A DNA stretch of 33,737 bases from assembly GCA_002011475.1 (NCBI GenBank), contig MTNP01000051.1, positions 77,807 to 111,543 on the forward strand, given 5' to 3'. The translations under genes were made by a program, and so were the position numbers. Numbering within the stretch: position 1 is the stretch's first letter; every line of letters starts with the position of its first letter. The notes below the pieces were generated by a model. It was not told the DNA's origin. It searched no databases and saw nothing but the letters and a program-made list of their open reading frames with translations. The DNA comes from Dehalococcoides sp. JdFR-54 (GTDB taxonomy: Bacteria > Chloroflexota > Dehalococcoidia > JdFR-54). Shown in pieces: positions 1 through 9,666 of the stretch.

Positions 1-1
1 C

Positions 2-1255
2 CCTTCCAACCGGGCCCGCCTTCGCCACGAATATCAGGCCGAGAGCGCCGCAAAGGCCCAGGCCCTCCGCACCAATGAGACGATGCTCAGGGAGAAGCAG
101 CAGGCCCGCCGCTCCCTGGAGCAGGAGGCCGCCGAGGCCGAATCGAGGTTGAAGCAGTCCCAGGCCGCTGTCCAGTCGCGATTGGCCACCCTGGCCCAGG
201 CCATCTCCGAGGCAGAAAGGGCTGCCCTGGAGCTGGATGGGCTTAAGGCAAACATAGCCGAGCTGGAGATGCGCCTCAGCCGCAGGGATTTCGCCCTGGC
301 CGAGCAAAGGGAGCTTCAGGAATTGGAGCAGCAGATAGCCAGCCTGGGCTACGATGCCGAACAGCATCGCCGTTTGCAGGAGCGCTGCCGGGAGCTGGAG
401 CCCTACGAGGCCCGGTGGCGGGGACTGGAGGAGGCGGAAAGGCAAGCCCCAGCTATCAGGTCAGCTCTGGAGAAGGCCCGGGAACACATCAATTCCTATA
501 GTCAACGCCTGCAAATCGAACAAAGGCAGCGAGAATCGCTGACCCAAGAGCTTGCCAAATTGCCGGAAATATCGGTCAGGCTGGCCCAGGTCGAGAAGGA
601 GCGCCTGGAGCTGGACGGTCGCAAACAGGAGGCCCAAAACCGGCTGGGGGCGGTCCACAGGATGCTGAAGCTCTGCCAGCAGTGGGAAGCGGAGGCCGAG
701 GCCAGGGAAAAGCAGCGCCTGGAGGCCGCCGAGGAGGCCGCCCTGTATAAGGAGCTGGCCGAGGCCTTCGGCAAGAGGGGGGTTCAGGCCCTCATCATCG
801 AGACCGCTCTGCCCGAGATCGAAGCCGAGGCCAATCGGCTCCTGGCCCGGATGACGGACAACAGGATGCACCTGAAACTGGAATCTCAACGGGAGACCAA
901 GAAGGGTGAAAGCATAGAGACCCTGGATATCAGGGTGGCCGATGAGCTGGGTACCCGCAACTATGAGCTCTTCAGCGGCGGCGAGGCCTTCCGCATCGAT
1001 TTCGCCCTGCGCATCGCCCTCTCCCGTCTGCTGGCCCGCCGCGCCGGTGCCCCCTTGCCCACCCTTATCATCGACGAGGGCTTTGGCACCCAGGATAGCA
1101 CCGGCCGGGAGCGGCTCATCGAGGCCATCGGCGCCATCCAGGACGACTTCGAGAAGATCCTGGTCATCACCCACATCGAGGAGTTGAAGGACCGTTTCCC
1201 GGTGCGCATTGAGGTGACCAAGGCCGCCGAGGGCTCAATGATTTGGGTGAGTTAA
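2..1255 (+). CDS. sbcC: SbcC/Rad50-type exonuclease ATPase, C-terminal part (5' truncated by window edge)
   Basis: The frame is open from base 2 with no start needed, so the gene begins outside the window; about 417 residues are visible. The first ~250 are Glu/Arg/Leu/Ala-rich heptad-like coiled coil, the descending arm of an SMC-like protein. The ATPase C-lobe follows, with the ABC signature FSGGEAFRIDFALRIALS and the Walker B/D-loop LIIDEGFGTQD. This order and the text of the signature match SbcC/Rad50 rather than RecF, RecN or Smc. In the family, SbcC pairs with the SbcD nuclease to process hairpins and double-strand break ends in the cytoplasm; SbcD would lie upstream, outside this window. 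The stop is followed after 26 bp by a convergent gene. Confidence 0.93.
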   Translation, partial: PSNRARLRHEYQAESAAKAQALRTNETMLREKQQARRSLEQEAAEAESRLKQSQAAVQSRLATLAQAISEAERAALELDGLKANIAELEMRLSRRDFALAEQRELQELEQQIASLGYDAEQHRRLQERCRELEPYEARWRGLEEAERQAPAIRSALEKAREHINSYSQRLQIEQRQRESLTQELAKLPEISVRLAQVEKERLELDGRKQEAQNRLGAVHRMLKLCQQWEAEAEAREKQRLEAAEEAALYKELAEAFGKRGVQALIIETALPEIEAEANRLLARMTDNRMHLKLESQRETKKGESIETLDIRVADELGTRNYELFSGGEAFRIDFALRIALSRLLARRAGAPLPTLIIDEGFGTQDSTGRERLIEAIGAIQDDFEKILVITHIEELKDRFPVRIEVTKAAEGSMIWVS

Positions 1256-1281
1256 ACCGCTTTTGGCCTGCCGACCGGGGG

Positions 1282-1854
1282 TTAAGGTGCCAGGTCTCCG
1301 TGAATGAGTTCCCCGCCACCAGCCCAATTGATAAAGAGGGGGGTGACAAACACCTCTATCGCGGCTGCGACAAAGAGTCCGATAAGAATCCACTTGAGGT
1401 AGACCTTAATGGCCTGGCGCAACTGTGACCTCACCAGGCTCCTTCGCCCGGTCAGCCACCTCAGCGATTCCCTGCCCACTGCGAAACCCAGAGCCGTGGC
1501 CAATAGCAGGATCGGCACCTCGATCAGCCCATGCGGTGCCATGCTGGCCACAATCACTCCATATCCTGCCACCGATTTCAACCCCGCCGCCAACACGCCG
1601 ATCACGAACCCGTTGACGATTATGAAGACAAGGGGTGGCAGCCCCAAGGCGATGCCAAGAACGATCGCCCCCAGAGTCTTAATCGCATTGTTCAGGAATA
1701 TGACCAGCAGCAGGACAAGGGGCCCTAGCGATTCCATGAGCCCCAGTAGCTGATTCAATCCCTCCACCGTGTCAGCGGACACTCCTGAAGCCATGCGCGT
1801 CCCCAGGGCGAGCGCTGCCGAAAACAAAGCGGTGGCCAATAGAAAGTTGGACAT
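1282..1854 (-). CDS. SpoIIM-family (DUF95) integral membrane protein
   Basis: 190 residues with about five hydrophobic segments. The family core is clear: FLNNAIKTLGAIVLGIALG near residues 54-72 and APHGLIEVPILLLATALGF near 107-125. This matches the stage II sporulation protein M / DUF95 family, a widespread membrane family that is not restricted to spore formers. The ATG at 1854 has GAGGAG nine bases upstream; a TTG one codon earlier is possible but worse spaced. A TACAAT at 1900-1905 (minus) could be its -10, but I see no convincing -35. It converges on sbcC and diverges from the acyl-CoA dehydrogenase. Nothing in the window indicates sporulation, so the function is unassigned. Confidence 0.85.
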   Translation of the reverse strand: MSNFLLATALFSAALALGTRMASGVSADTVEGLNQLLGLMESLGPLVLLLVIFLNNAIKTLGAIVLGIALGLPPLVFIIVNGFVIGVLAAGLKSVAGYGVIVASMAPHGLIEVPILLLATALGFAVGRESLRWLTGRRSLVRSQLRQAIKVYLKWILIGLFVAAAIEVFVTPLFINWAGGGELIHGDLAP

Positions 1855-1953
1855 CAAGCCTTTCTCCTCGATTCGCTGGCTGGCAGTGACCCTGTGACCA
1901 TTGTAGCACCCCAGACAGGGTTAAGGAAGCATAACGAATTGGCCCCCTCTCCC

Positions 1954-1982
1954 TTGCCACCGAAGGGCGAACGGCGTAAAAT
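1954..1982 (+). promoter_or_regulatory. Predicted sigma70-type promoter for the acyl-CoA dehydrogenase operon
   Basis: TTGCCA (1954-1959), a 17-bp spacer and TAAAAT (1977-1982) match the bacterial consensus at 5/6 and 5/6 positions. The predicted transcript starts near 1989 and leaves a ~70-nt leader before the ATG at 2059. The leader holds a small perfect inverted repeat, GCCAA-TTG-TTGGC at 2008-2020, of unknown meaning. Confidence 0.5.
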
Positions 1983-2058
1983 GGCGGCTGAGGCCCATCA
2001 AAAGCGGGCCAATTGTTGGCATTGTCCAGTCCATAGGCCAAGGAAAGGGGGCAATCAG

Positions 2059-3201
2059 ATGTCATACATCACCGACGCAGAGCAGGAGGCATTCCGCAGC
2101 CGGGTTCGGGCGCTGGTGGAGGAGAGGGTAGCACCCCGCGCCGCTGAGGTTGACCGTACCGGCCAGTTCCCCTGGGATATCTTCGATTTGTTCAAGGCCC
2201 ACCGCTTCCTGGCCATGCTGCTTCCCAAGGATTGCGGCGGCGACGAGGCCTCCATGGTCACCTGCTGTATCCTTATCGAGGAGGTATCCCGGGGCTGTGC
2301 CACCTCGTCCAGCATCCTGGCCAGCAGTTGGCTGGGCGCCTTCCCCATCATAATCGCTGGTAGCCAGGAGCAGAAGCTGAAGTATCTTCCCCCTCTGGCC
2401 AGGAGTGAGGGGCTAATGGGCTTTGGTCTCACCGAGCGGAAGGCCGGCTCCGACAGCGCAGCCATGGAGACGATGGCCAGGCTGGACGGGGACCGCTATA
2501 TCCTGAACGGTATGAAGTGTTTCATAACCCACGGCGGCCTGGCTATGAGCTACACCATCTTCGCCAAGACCGACCCCGAGAAGGGGGTAAAGGGCATATC
2601 CGCCTTTATCGTGGGGAGGGACTACCCTGGCTTCTCCATAGGCAAAATAGAGGACAAGATGGGCCTCAGGGGCATGCAGGTGGCGGAGCTGGTCTTCAAG
2701 GACTGCCCCGTGCCCAGGGAAAATCTGCTGGGCGAGGAGGGGCGGGGTTTTGCCTACGCCATGATGACCCTGGATCGCACCCGCCCCACCATCGCTGCTC
2801 AGGCCACGGGCATAGCCCAGGGGGCCCTAGACTATGTCTCCCGCTATGCCAAGGAGAGGGTACAATTCGGAGCGCCCATAGCCAATCTGCAAGCCATTCA
2901 ATTCATGCTGGCCGATATGGCTATCCAGATCGAGGCGGCGCGCAGCCTGACCTATAGGGCGGCTTCAGCCGTTGACCACAATGTGCCCGATCTCACCTAT
3001 ATCTCCGCCATCTCCAAGGCCTTCGCCACCGACACCGCCATGAGGGTGACCACCGACGCGGTTCAGGTTATGGGCGGGTATGGCTATCTCAAGGACCACC
3101 CCGTGGAGAGGATGATGAGGGATGCCAAGATAACCCAGATCTACGAAGGCACCAACCAGATCCAGAGACTGGTTATCTCCCGGAGCATGCTGGGACGGTA
3201 G
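2059..3201 (+). CDS. Acyl-CoA dehydrogenase (short/medium-chain type)
   Basis: FAD enzyme that oxidises an acyl-CoA to the 2-enoyl-CoA and passes electrons to an electron-transfer flavoprotein. 380 residues, the normal family length. Visible marks are [10 protein letters not shown] (family signature 1, FAD/substrate binding), [20 protein letters not shown] (signature 2), and [11 protein letters not shown], whose Glu (about E363) occupies the position of the catalytic base of butyryl/medium-chain enzymes. An in-frame upstream extension is rejected: the ATG at 2059 has AAGGAAAGGGGG before it and gives the standard N-terminus. One base separates its stop from the threonine aldolase start. The exact chain length cannot be read from sequence; an isobutyryl/butyryl-CoA role would fit the mutase at 24.6 kb, but that is speculative. 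Confidence 0.93.
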   Translation: MSYITDAEQEAFRSRVRALVEERVAPRAAEVDRTGQFPWDIFDLFKAHRFLAMLLPKDCGGDEASMVTCCILIEEVSRGCATSSSILASSWLGAFPIIIAGSQEQKLKYLPPLARSEGLMGFGLTERKAGSDSAAMETMARLDGDRYILNGMKCFITHGGLAMSYTIFAKTDPEKGVKGISAFIVGRDYPGFSIGKIEDKMGLRGMQVAELVFKDCPVPRENLLGEEGRGFAYAMMTLDRTRPTIAAQATGIAQGALDYVSRYAKERVQFGAPIANLQAIQFMLADMAIQIEAARSLTYRAASAVDHNVPDLTYISAISKAFATDTAMRVTTDAVQVMGGYGYLKDHPVERMMRDAKITQIYEGTNQIQRLVISRSMLGR

Positions 3202-3202
3202 G

Positions 3203-4240
3203 ATGAAGGTCATCGACCTACGCAGCGATACGGTTACCCAGCCCACCCCGGAGATGCGCCGGGCCATGTATGAGGCCGAGGTGGGCGATGATGTCTACGG
3301 CGAGGACCCCACGGTAAACCGCCTGGAGGCCATGGCGGCGGAGAGGATGGGCAAGGAGGCGGCCCTGTTTACGGTGAGCGGCTCTATGAGCAATTTGGTG
3401 GCAGGGCTCACCCATTGCCAACGGGGCGATGAGATGATCACCGGCGCCGACTCCCACATCTTCTACTACGAAGTGGGGAGCGTGGCCACTTTGGGCGGGG
3501 TGCAGATACGCCTGTTGCCCAACGACGCCTACGGCCGGCTGGACCCCAAGGCGGTTGAGGCTGCCATCCGGGGTATCAACCTGCACCTCCCCCCTACCGG
3601 CCTCATCTGCCTGGAGAACCCGCACAATCGCTGTGGCGGCACAGTGCTGCCCCCGGACTATATAGAGTCCATATCCGAGATAGCCCAAAGACATGGTGTC
3701 CCCCTATATCTGGACGGGGCCCGCATCTTCAACGCGGCCATCTACCTGGGGATAGACGCTCGGGAACTGACCAAGTATGTAACCTCGGTGTCCTTCTGCC
3801 TGTCCAAGGGCCTGTCTGCGCCCGTAGGCTCCCTCCTCTGCGGCGATGCCGATTTCATCCGCAGGGCCCGCAAGAACCGTAAGCGGGTTGGGGGTGGCAT
3901 GCGGCAGGCTGGGATTCTGGCGGCGGCGGGGATAGTGGCCCTGGAGAGGATGGTGAACAGGCTGGCCGAAGACCACGAAAATGCCCGCTACCTGGCCGAG
4001 AACTTGGCCGAAATACCGGGGCTGTCTGTCGACTTGGCCCTGGTGCAAACCAACATCGTGGCGGTGAGGGTGGAGAAAGGTTCTGCGGGCAGGGTGGAGG
4101 CCGAGCTGGCGAAGGAGGGGGTCAAGGTCTCCAACCTGGGGGATGGTCGATTGCGCCTGGTCACCCATTACGGGATCGAGCGGGCGGATGTGGCAACAGC
4201 CCTCAAGGTCATCAGGGATGTGATGCGTCGGCAGGGCTAA
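3203..4240 (+). CDS. ltaE: Low-specificity L-threonine aldolase
   Basis: PLP enzyme of fold type I that cleaves L-threonine/allo-threonine to glycine and acetaldehyde. 345 residues, full length. It opens with the family hallmark [19 protein letters not shown] and [27 protein letters not shown] carries the PLP-contacting Asp, and [14 protein letters not shown] carries the Schiff-base Lys (about K202). ATG 3203 lies one base after the acyl-CoA dehydrogenase stop, implying translational coupling. The gene ends 12 bp from a convergent gene with no recognisable terminator. Glycine and acetaldehyde would connect to one-carbon metabolism and to the aldehyde oxidoreductase at 12.6 kb, which is inference. 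Confidence 0.94.
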   Translation: MKVIDLRSDTVTQPTPEMRRAMYEAEVGDDVYGEDPTVNRLEAMAAERMGKEAALFTVSGSMSNLVAGLTHCQRGDEMITGADSHIFYYEVGSVATLGGVQIRLLPNDAYGRLDPKAVEAAIRGINLHLPPTGLICLENPHNRCGGTVLPPDYIESISEIAQRHGVPLYLDGARIFNAAIYLGIDARELTKYVTSVSFCLSKGLSAPVGSLLCGDADFIRRARKNRKRVGGGMRQAGILAAAGIVALERMVNRLAEDHENARYLAENLAEIPGLSVDLALVQTNIVAVRVEKGSAGRVEAELAKEGVKVSNLGDGRLRLVTHYGIERADVATALKVIRDVMRRQG

Positions 4241-4252
4241 CCGGACTGACGG

Positions 4253-6175
4253 CTAGAGGCGAAGGGCTATACTCCAACCTTCCTCCATAGCCTGGGGAAG
4301 TTTGCGGGGCTCCACACAGTCGCCGATGGCATAAACCTCGGGCCCGGGCAGCGATTTCCTCAGCCCATCGTTGGCCGTCGAGCCCAGGGCCAGCACAATG
4401 GCCTGGGCGGGGAGGAAGTGCCGCCTCCGATCGGGGCCAGCCACCCACACCCCATCCTCGGCTATCTCCTCAACCTTGACGTTGGTCAGGGCCTCTATGC
4501 CCAGTCGGGCCATCCTCTCCAGGAGCAGGCCTCGGGATATGGGCTCTATGTCGCTGGCGATGGCGGGCAGCATCTCGATTATCCTCACCTTTTTACCCTG
4601 CTCGGCCAGAAGTTCTGCTGTCTCACAGCCCACCATCCCTCCGCCCAGGATGACGACCTCCGTCCCGGTCACCGCTTTGCCAGCCCGAACCTCCCAGGCG
4701 GTGATGGGATGTCCCTTCTCTATGCCGGGGATGGGGGGAAGGAGGGGAGAGGCCCCGGTGGCGACTACCACCGCATCCGGCTTGAACCGGGCTATCGATT
4801 CGGCAGTGGCCTCTTGGCCGAGCCTTATGTCCACGCCCAGGCTCTGGATTTGCCCACTGAGATAGTGGATGAGGCTGCGCATCTCCCCCTTATGGGGGGC
4901 ATTGGCGGCCAGGTGTAGCTGGCCACCCAGTTGGTGGGTCTTCTCCACCAGGCTCACCTCGTGGCCCCTCAGACGGGCCACCCGGGCCGCCTCCATCCCC
5001 GCTGGCCCACCGCCAACGATAAGGACCCGCTTTTTCTGGGCCGCGGGGGTGGGACAAAAGCCCCTCTCTCGCCCGGCTGCCGGATTCACGGCACAGCGGA
5101 TGTGTTTGAAGCTGAAGATTCGCTCCACACAATAGTTACAGGCGATGCATCTCCGTATCTCGTCGAATCTACCCTGGGCGGCCTTCCGGGGCAGCTCGGG
5201 GTCGGCGATCAGGGCCCGCCCCATAGCCACAAGGTCAGCCTTCCCTTCCTTGAGAATGTCCTCTGCCGTCAGGGGGTCGTTGATCCTGCCCACGGCGATG
5301 ACGGGCAGGCGCACTGCCTTTTTGATGGCGGCGGCATTTTCCACATGGCAGCCAGGCGGCAGGGCCTGGGGCGGGAAGATGCGGGCCATGGACTCATAGA
5401 TGCCCGCCGAGACATGGATGGCATCGTAGCCCGCCGCCTCCGCCCTCTGGGCGATGGCCTGGCTATCCTCTAGGCCCAGCCCGCCTTCTATGTATTCTTG
5501 GGCGGTTATTCTGAGCAAGACCGGGAATTTGGCCCCCACCTTAGACCGGGTTTGGACCAGTATCTCTGTGGCGAAGCGCATTCTCCCCTCCAGGTCGCCC
5601 CCATAGCGGTCGGTGCGTCGGTTGCTATAGGGGGAGAGGAACTGTCCGATGAGATAGCCGTGGGCGCCATGCATCTCCACGGCATCGCAGCCAGCATCCC
5701 GGGCGCGCCGGGCAGCCTCGGCGAATTTCTGCGCCAAGGTCTCGATCTCGGGGATGCTGAGCTGACGAGGGGCGATGCCCAGGCTGGCGCAGGCTATAGG
5801 GGAGGGGGCTACTGGCTGTCTGCCCTCGAGGCTGGGAAGCCGGGTCTCCCTGCCAGCGTGGAAAAGCTGGATGGCCACCCTGGCCCCCCAGGCATGGATG
5901 GCCTCCACCAGCTCGTTGAGCTCGGCGATGTACTTATCGTGGTCGAGGCAGAGGCCGGTGGGGGCGGTGCGACCCAGAAGACCATCCACGGCGGCGGCCT
6001 CGATGATGATAAGGCCCACCCCACCCTTGGCACGCTCCTCCAGGAAGTCAATGAGCCGTTGGGTCACGGCGCCCTGCTCATTGGCCAGGCGGGTGCCTAT
6101 GGGCGGCATCACTATTCGGTTCTTGAGTTCGAGGCTGCCTAGGCGAAAGGGCTTGAATAGCTCGGTCAGCGTCAT
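4253..6175 (-). CDS. NADH:flavin oxidoreductase / 2,4-dienoyl-CoA reductase-like Fe-S flavoenzyme
   Basis: 640 residues with the layout of FadH-type enzymes. An old-yellow-enzyme FMN TIM barrel spans about 1-340 (start LFKPFRLGSLELKNRIVMPP; HGAHGYLIGQFLSPYSNRR at 169-187; His254 in the position of a catalytic His). Cys343, Cys346, Cys349 and Cys361 then form a 4Fe-4S binding loop. FAD and NAD(P) Rossmann domains follow (VLIVGGGPAGMEAARVA near 386, VVILGGGMVGCETAELL near 510). Cys spacing is x2-x2-x11; as I recall E. coli FadH, the second gap is x3, so the loop is one residue shorter. The start at 6175 has AGGA just upstream and lies 12 nt after the panB stop, so the two are co-transcribed. 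Substrate could be a dienoyl-CoA, enoate or other enone. Confidence 0.88.
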   Translation of the reverse strand: MTLTELFKPFRLGSLELKNRIVMPPIGTRLANEQGAVTQRLIDFLEERAKGGVGLIIIEAAAVDGLLGRTAPTGLCLDHDKYIAELNELVEAIHAWGARVAIQLFHAGRETRLPSLEGRQPVAPSPIACASLGIAPRQLSIPEIETLAQKFAEAARRARDAGCDAVEMHGAHGYLIGQFLSPYSNRRTDRYGGDLEGRMRFATEILVQTRSKVGAKFPVLLRITAQEYIEGGLGLEDSQAIAQRAEAAGYDAIHVSAGIYESMARIFPPQALPPGCHVENAAAIKKAVRLPVIAVGRINDPLTAEDILKEGKADLVAMGRALIADPELPRKAAQGRFDEIRRCIACNYCVERIFSFKHIRCAVNPAAGRERGFCPTPAAQKKRVLIVGGGPAGMEAARVARLRGHEVSLVEKTHQLGGQLHLAANAPHKGEMRSLIHYLSGQIQSLGVDIRLGQEATAESIARFKPDAVVVATGASPLLPPIPGIEKGHPITAWEVRAGKAVTGTEVVILGGGMVGCETAELLAEQGKKVRIIEMLPAIASDIEPISRGLLLERMARLGIEALTNVKVEEIAEDGVWVAGPDRRRHFLPAQAIVLALGSTANDGLRKSLPGPEVYAIGDCVEPRKLPQAMEEGWSIALRL

Positions 6176-6187
6176 AGGTCCTGGGGT

Positions 6188-7036
<849 letters not shown>

Positions 7037-7106
7037 ATTGCCCTCCTTCCCGGACCCCTGCCGCCACAAGGTCCGCCAAATATCAACCCGTCCGGTTTTG
7101 TTTTGA

Positions 7107-7136
7107 ATTTTACAACGTTACTCCTTCATTTAACAA
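7107..7136 (-). promoter_or_regulatory. Possible promoter for panB operon
   Basis: Reading the minus strand: TTGTTA (7136-7131), 18-bp spacer, TAAAAT (7112-7107). This lies in an AT-rich patch of an otherwise GC-rich sequence and would give a ~64-nt leader to the panB ATG. The -35 match is only 4/6. Confidence 0.4.
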
Positions 7137-7222
7137 GTTAAGGGGGCCTATATATCTACGAGCATGCCGGGCTTGAAGGCCACCCAGGGCACCTTCAGGG
7201 CGCTCACTGAAATCCTATCCGT

Positions 7223-7251
7223 TTGTCATCCAGAACGAAAAGGTTTATAAT
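7223..7251 (+). promoter_or_regulatory. Strong predicted sigma70-type promoter for the MBL/DRE-TIM gene pair
   Basis: TTGTCA (7223-7228), exactly 17 bp, TATAAT (7246-7251): 5/6 and 6/6 to consensus. Transcription would start near 7258, only 24-40 nt before the possible start codons of the MBL-fold gene. The rest of the 245-bp gap 7037-7281 holds the panB promoter and a short piece of apparently decayed coding sequence. Confidence 0.7.
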
Positions 7252-7281
7252 GTTGGCCTAGCTTAGCCCGGTATTCGGAGA

Positions 7282-8274
7282 TTGGAGACCAAATTGGTGA
7301 TCGAAGAGATATTGGCCGACCTGTGCAAGATCGAGATACCCCTGCCCAGAAATCCCTTGAAGGCGATCAACTCTTACCTGATAAGGGGACAGGGGCGATT
7401 CCTCATCGTCGATACAGGGATGAATCGGGAAGAATGCATGAAGGTGATGTACGATAGTTTGAGAGAGCTTGGCGTAGATTTGAAGAGAACCGATTTCTTT
7501 ATCACCCATGTCCACGCCGATCATCTGGGGCTGGTGTCGAGTCTGGCTACAGAGACATCCACGATTTACTTCAACCAGCCGGATGCCTCTATAGCTAACG
7601 ATGACAGCCACTGGAAGAGGGTGGCTGACTTCGCCAAGACAAGCGGCTTTTCAGAGGCTGAGATCCGGATGGCCCTGGACAATCATCCAGGTCGCAAGTA
7701 CAGCCCGAAACGGCAACTGGACTTCTGCATCTTGAAGGAAGGCGATGCCATAACCATCGGGGACTATTTGTTCAAATGCGTTGAAACCCCCGGCCACACT
7801 AAAGGTCATACCTGTCTGTACGAACCCAACAAGAAAATCCTCATATCCGGAGACCACATCCTCGAAGATATCACTCCCAATATTTCATTGTGGTCTGCTG
7901 ACGGGAATCCCCTGGAAGAATATCTGACAAGCCTGGACAAGATTTACGCCTTTGATATCAGCCTGGTTTTGCCCGGACACCGGTGGCCCTTCACCGACCA
8001 TAGAAGGAGAATTCGAGAGCTGAGGCGTCATCACCAGGCAAGGGCCGACGAGATCCTGTCCATTCTGGAAAAGGGCGGGCAAAATGCCGTTCAGATAGCG
8101 TCACAAATGAGCTGGGATATGCCCTATACCTCTTGGAAGGAGTTTCCCATCCAACAAAAATGGTTCGCTACAGGGGAGGCCATCTCTCACTTGAGATATC
8201 TTGAGGAAAACGGAAAGATAACGAGGGAAATGGGAGGGCAATGGGCATTGTTTTCCCTGAGAAGAGATACCTGA
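7282..8274 (+). CDS. MBL-fold metallo-hydrolase with C-terminal winged-helix domain
   Basis: 330 residues if translated from the TTG at 7282. The metallo-beta-lactamase metal motif is THVHADHLG (H76, H78, D80, H81). Later ligand regions are ETPGHTKGHTCLY, ILISGDHI and VLPGHRWPF, and the last ~80 residues look like the small winged-helix region found in LACTB2-like hydrolases. This subfamily hydrolyses varied (thio)esters or nucleic acids; the substrate is unknown. The start is uncertain: the GGAG at 7284-7287 favours TTG 7294 or GTG 7297, whereas TTG 7282 has only a close-set CGGAGA. The downstream DRE-TIM gene follows after 36 bp with its own strong RBS, so the pair probably acts in one pathway, for example as a CoA-ester hydrolase working with a Claisen-type enzyme (inference). 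Confidence 0.85.
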   Translation: METKLVIEEILADLCKIEIPLPRNPLKAINSYLIRGQGRFLIVDTGMNREECMKVMYDSLRELGVDLKRTDFFITHVHADHLGLVSSLATETSTIYFNQPDASIANDDSHWKRVADFAKTSGFSEAEIRMALDNHPGRKYSPKRQLDFCILKEGDAITIGDYLFKCVETPGHTKGHTCLYEPNKKILISGDHILEDITPNISLWSADGNPLEEYLTSLDKIYAFDISLVLPGHRWPFTDHRRRIRELRRHHQARADEILSILEKGGQNAVQIASQMSWDMPYTSWKEFPIQQKWFATGEAISHLRYLEENGKITREMGGQWALFSLRRDT

Positions 8275-8310
8275 GGAAAAAGCAACTAACAACCGGAGGT
8301 TAAGGAAGGA

Positions 8311-9534
8311 ATGGCTCAGCCCTGGAAAACAGCCGACTGGTTTGTCAGCCCCTGGAATTTCTTGCCGGAGGTGACCAAGGATTTCCAGCCCCCTAAACGG
8401 GTGAAGGTTCACGACATCACCCTGCGCGACGGCGAGCAGCAGGCCAGGGTCATCTTCACCAAGGACGACAAGATACGCATTGCCGAGAAGCTGGCCGAGG
8501 TAGGGGTGCACCGCATCGAGGCGGGCATGCCGGCAGTGTCGCCCCCGGACGAGGCCGCTATCAAGGAGATAGTGAAGCGCAACCTGGGCCCGGAGATATT
8601 TTGCTTCTCCCGCTGTATGGTGGATGATGTGAAACGGGCGGTGGACTGCGGCGTACACGGCATAGTTATCGAGATCCCCGCCAGTGCCCACCTGATCGAG
8701 CAAGCCTATAAATGGCCCCTGGAGAAGGCCATAGACCTTTCTATCAGGGCCACCTCCTTTGCCCGAGAACAGGGGCTATATACCGTCTTCTTCACCATCG
8801 ATGCCACCAGGTCCGATATGAACTGGTTGCTGGACCTGGTGGAGCGGGTGGCCACCGAGGGTCATATGGACGCCTTCACCCTGGTGGACACCTTCGGTGT
8901 GCTCTCGCCCCACGGTGCCAGCTACTTTGCCAGGAAGGTGAGGGAAAGGGTGGCCAAGCCGCTGGAAATCCACTTTCACTCCGACTTCGGCCTGGGGGTG
9001 GCCAATACCATAATGGCCGTGCTGGCCGGTGCCGAGGTAATCCATTCCACAGTCACCGGGATCGGGGAGCGGGCCGGCAATACCCCTATGGAGGAGACGG
9101 TGCTGGCCCTGTTGACTATGTACGGGATCGATGTGGGTATAGATTACCGCAAGCTCAACGAGCTCTCAAAGCTGGTGCAGGAGCTTTCCGGCACCCGGGT
9201 CCCGGCCAACCGGCCCTTCATAGGCGACGGGGCCTATACCATCGAATCGGGGATCGTCGCCGGCTGGTACCAGAATGTCTTTGACAAGGACCCCACCACA
9301 TTGTATCCAGTGCGCCCCGAGTTTGTGGGCCATGACATGCCCCAGATAGTGATGGGCAAGAAGAGCGGGGTCGATTCCGTTGCCATCTGGTGCCGGAGAC
9401 TGGGCATCGAGCTCAGCCAGGAGGAGGCCCTGGCCGTCATCGCCCAGGTCAAGCTGAGGTCCCACGATTTGAAACGGGTGCTCACCGAGGACGAGTTCAG
9501 GGAGATCGCCCAGGAGATAAAGGCCAAGAAGTAA
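8311..9534 (+). CDS. DRE-TIM metallolyase (isopropylmalate/homocitrate/citramalate synthase or HMG-CoA lyase-like)
   Basis: 407 residues, a TIM barrel of the HMGL-like family. The divalent-metal/catalytic motif is ITLRDGEQQARV (R39, D40), IHFHSDFGLGVANT supplies two metal-binding His (H221, H223), and GIGERAGNTPMEE is the conserved substrate loop. These enzymes make or break a C-C bond between an acyl-CoA and a 2-oxo acid. The protein lacks the ~120-residue C-terminal LeuA allosteric domain, so it is not a standard feedback-regulated LeuA. Homocitrate-, citramalate- or Re-citrate-synthase-like functions cannot be told apart by eye. The start is clear: GGAGG and AAGGAAGGA precede ATG 8311. Its partner is the MBL-fold gene directly upstream. 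Confidence 0.85.
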   Translation: MAQPWKTADWFVSPWNFLPEVTKDFQPPKRVKVHDITLRDGEQQARVIFTKDDKIRIAEKLAEVGVHRIEAGMPAVSPPDEAAIKEIVKRNLGPEIFCFSRCMVDDVKRAVDCGVHGIVIEIPASAHLIEQAYKWPLEKAIDLSIRATSFAREQGLYTVFFTIDATRSDMNWLLDLVERVATEGHMDAFTLVDTFGVLSPHGASYFARKVRERVAKPLEIHFHSDFGLGVANTIMAVLAGAEVIHSTVTGIGERAGNTPMEETVLALLTMYGIDVGIDYRKLNELSKLVQELSGTRVPANRPFIGDGAYTIESGIVAGWYQNVFDKDPTTLYPVRPEFVGHDMPQIVMGKKSGVDSVAIWCRRLGIELSQEEALAVIAQVKLRSHDLKRVLTEDEFREIAQEIKAKK

Positions 9535-9622
9535 GAACGATATACGCCATATGGGCAATATATTTATAGATAGCTGGTGGCCATGGGCGGTGAAGCGCCC
9601 CCAGCGGGGGCATCGATTTGGC

Positions 9623-9651
9623 TAGACAACCTCCCCCCTTGGGGCTATAAT
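9623..9651 (+). promoter_or_regulatory. Predicted promoter of the purine-salvage operon
   Basis: TAGACA (9623-9628), 17-bp spacer, TATAAT (9646-9651): 5/6 and 6/6 matches. The start of transcription, expected near 9658, lies only about 9 nt before the TTG at 9667. This excludes the more upstream in-frame GTG/ATG codons (9577, 9583) as starts of hpt and predicts a nearly leaderless mRNA. Confidence 0.65.
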
Positions 9652-9666
9652 CCCAGGGGGGAGAAA

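Noticed and set aside
1282-1854. Evidence for sporulation from the SpoIIM-family gene
   Set aside because: DUF95/SpoIIM proteins are widespread in non-sporulating bacteria and no other sporulation gene is present.
2008-2041. GCCAA-TTG-TTGGC inverted repeat and a further GCCAA copy in the acyl-CoA dehydrogenase leader
   Set aside because: Five-base arms are too short to call an operator or attenuator without comparative support.
9585-9610. Two overlapping hairpins (GGGCG-GTGAAG-CGCCC and CCCCC-AGC-GGGGG) suggesting a terminator or riboswitch
   Set aside because: No U-run follows, stems are only five base pairs, and the element lies upstream of the hpt promoter, so it is not in that transcript; GC-rich chance is adequate.
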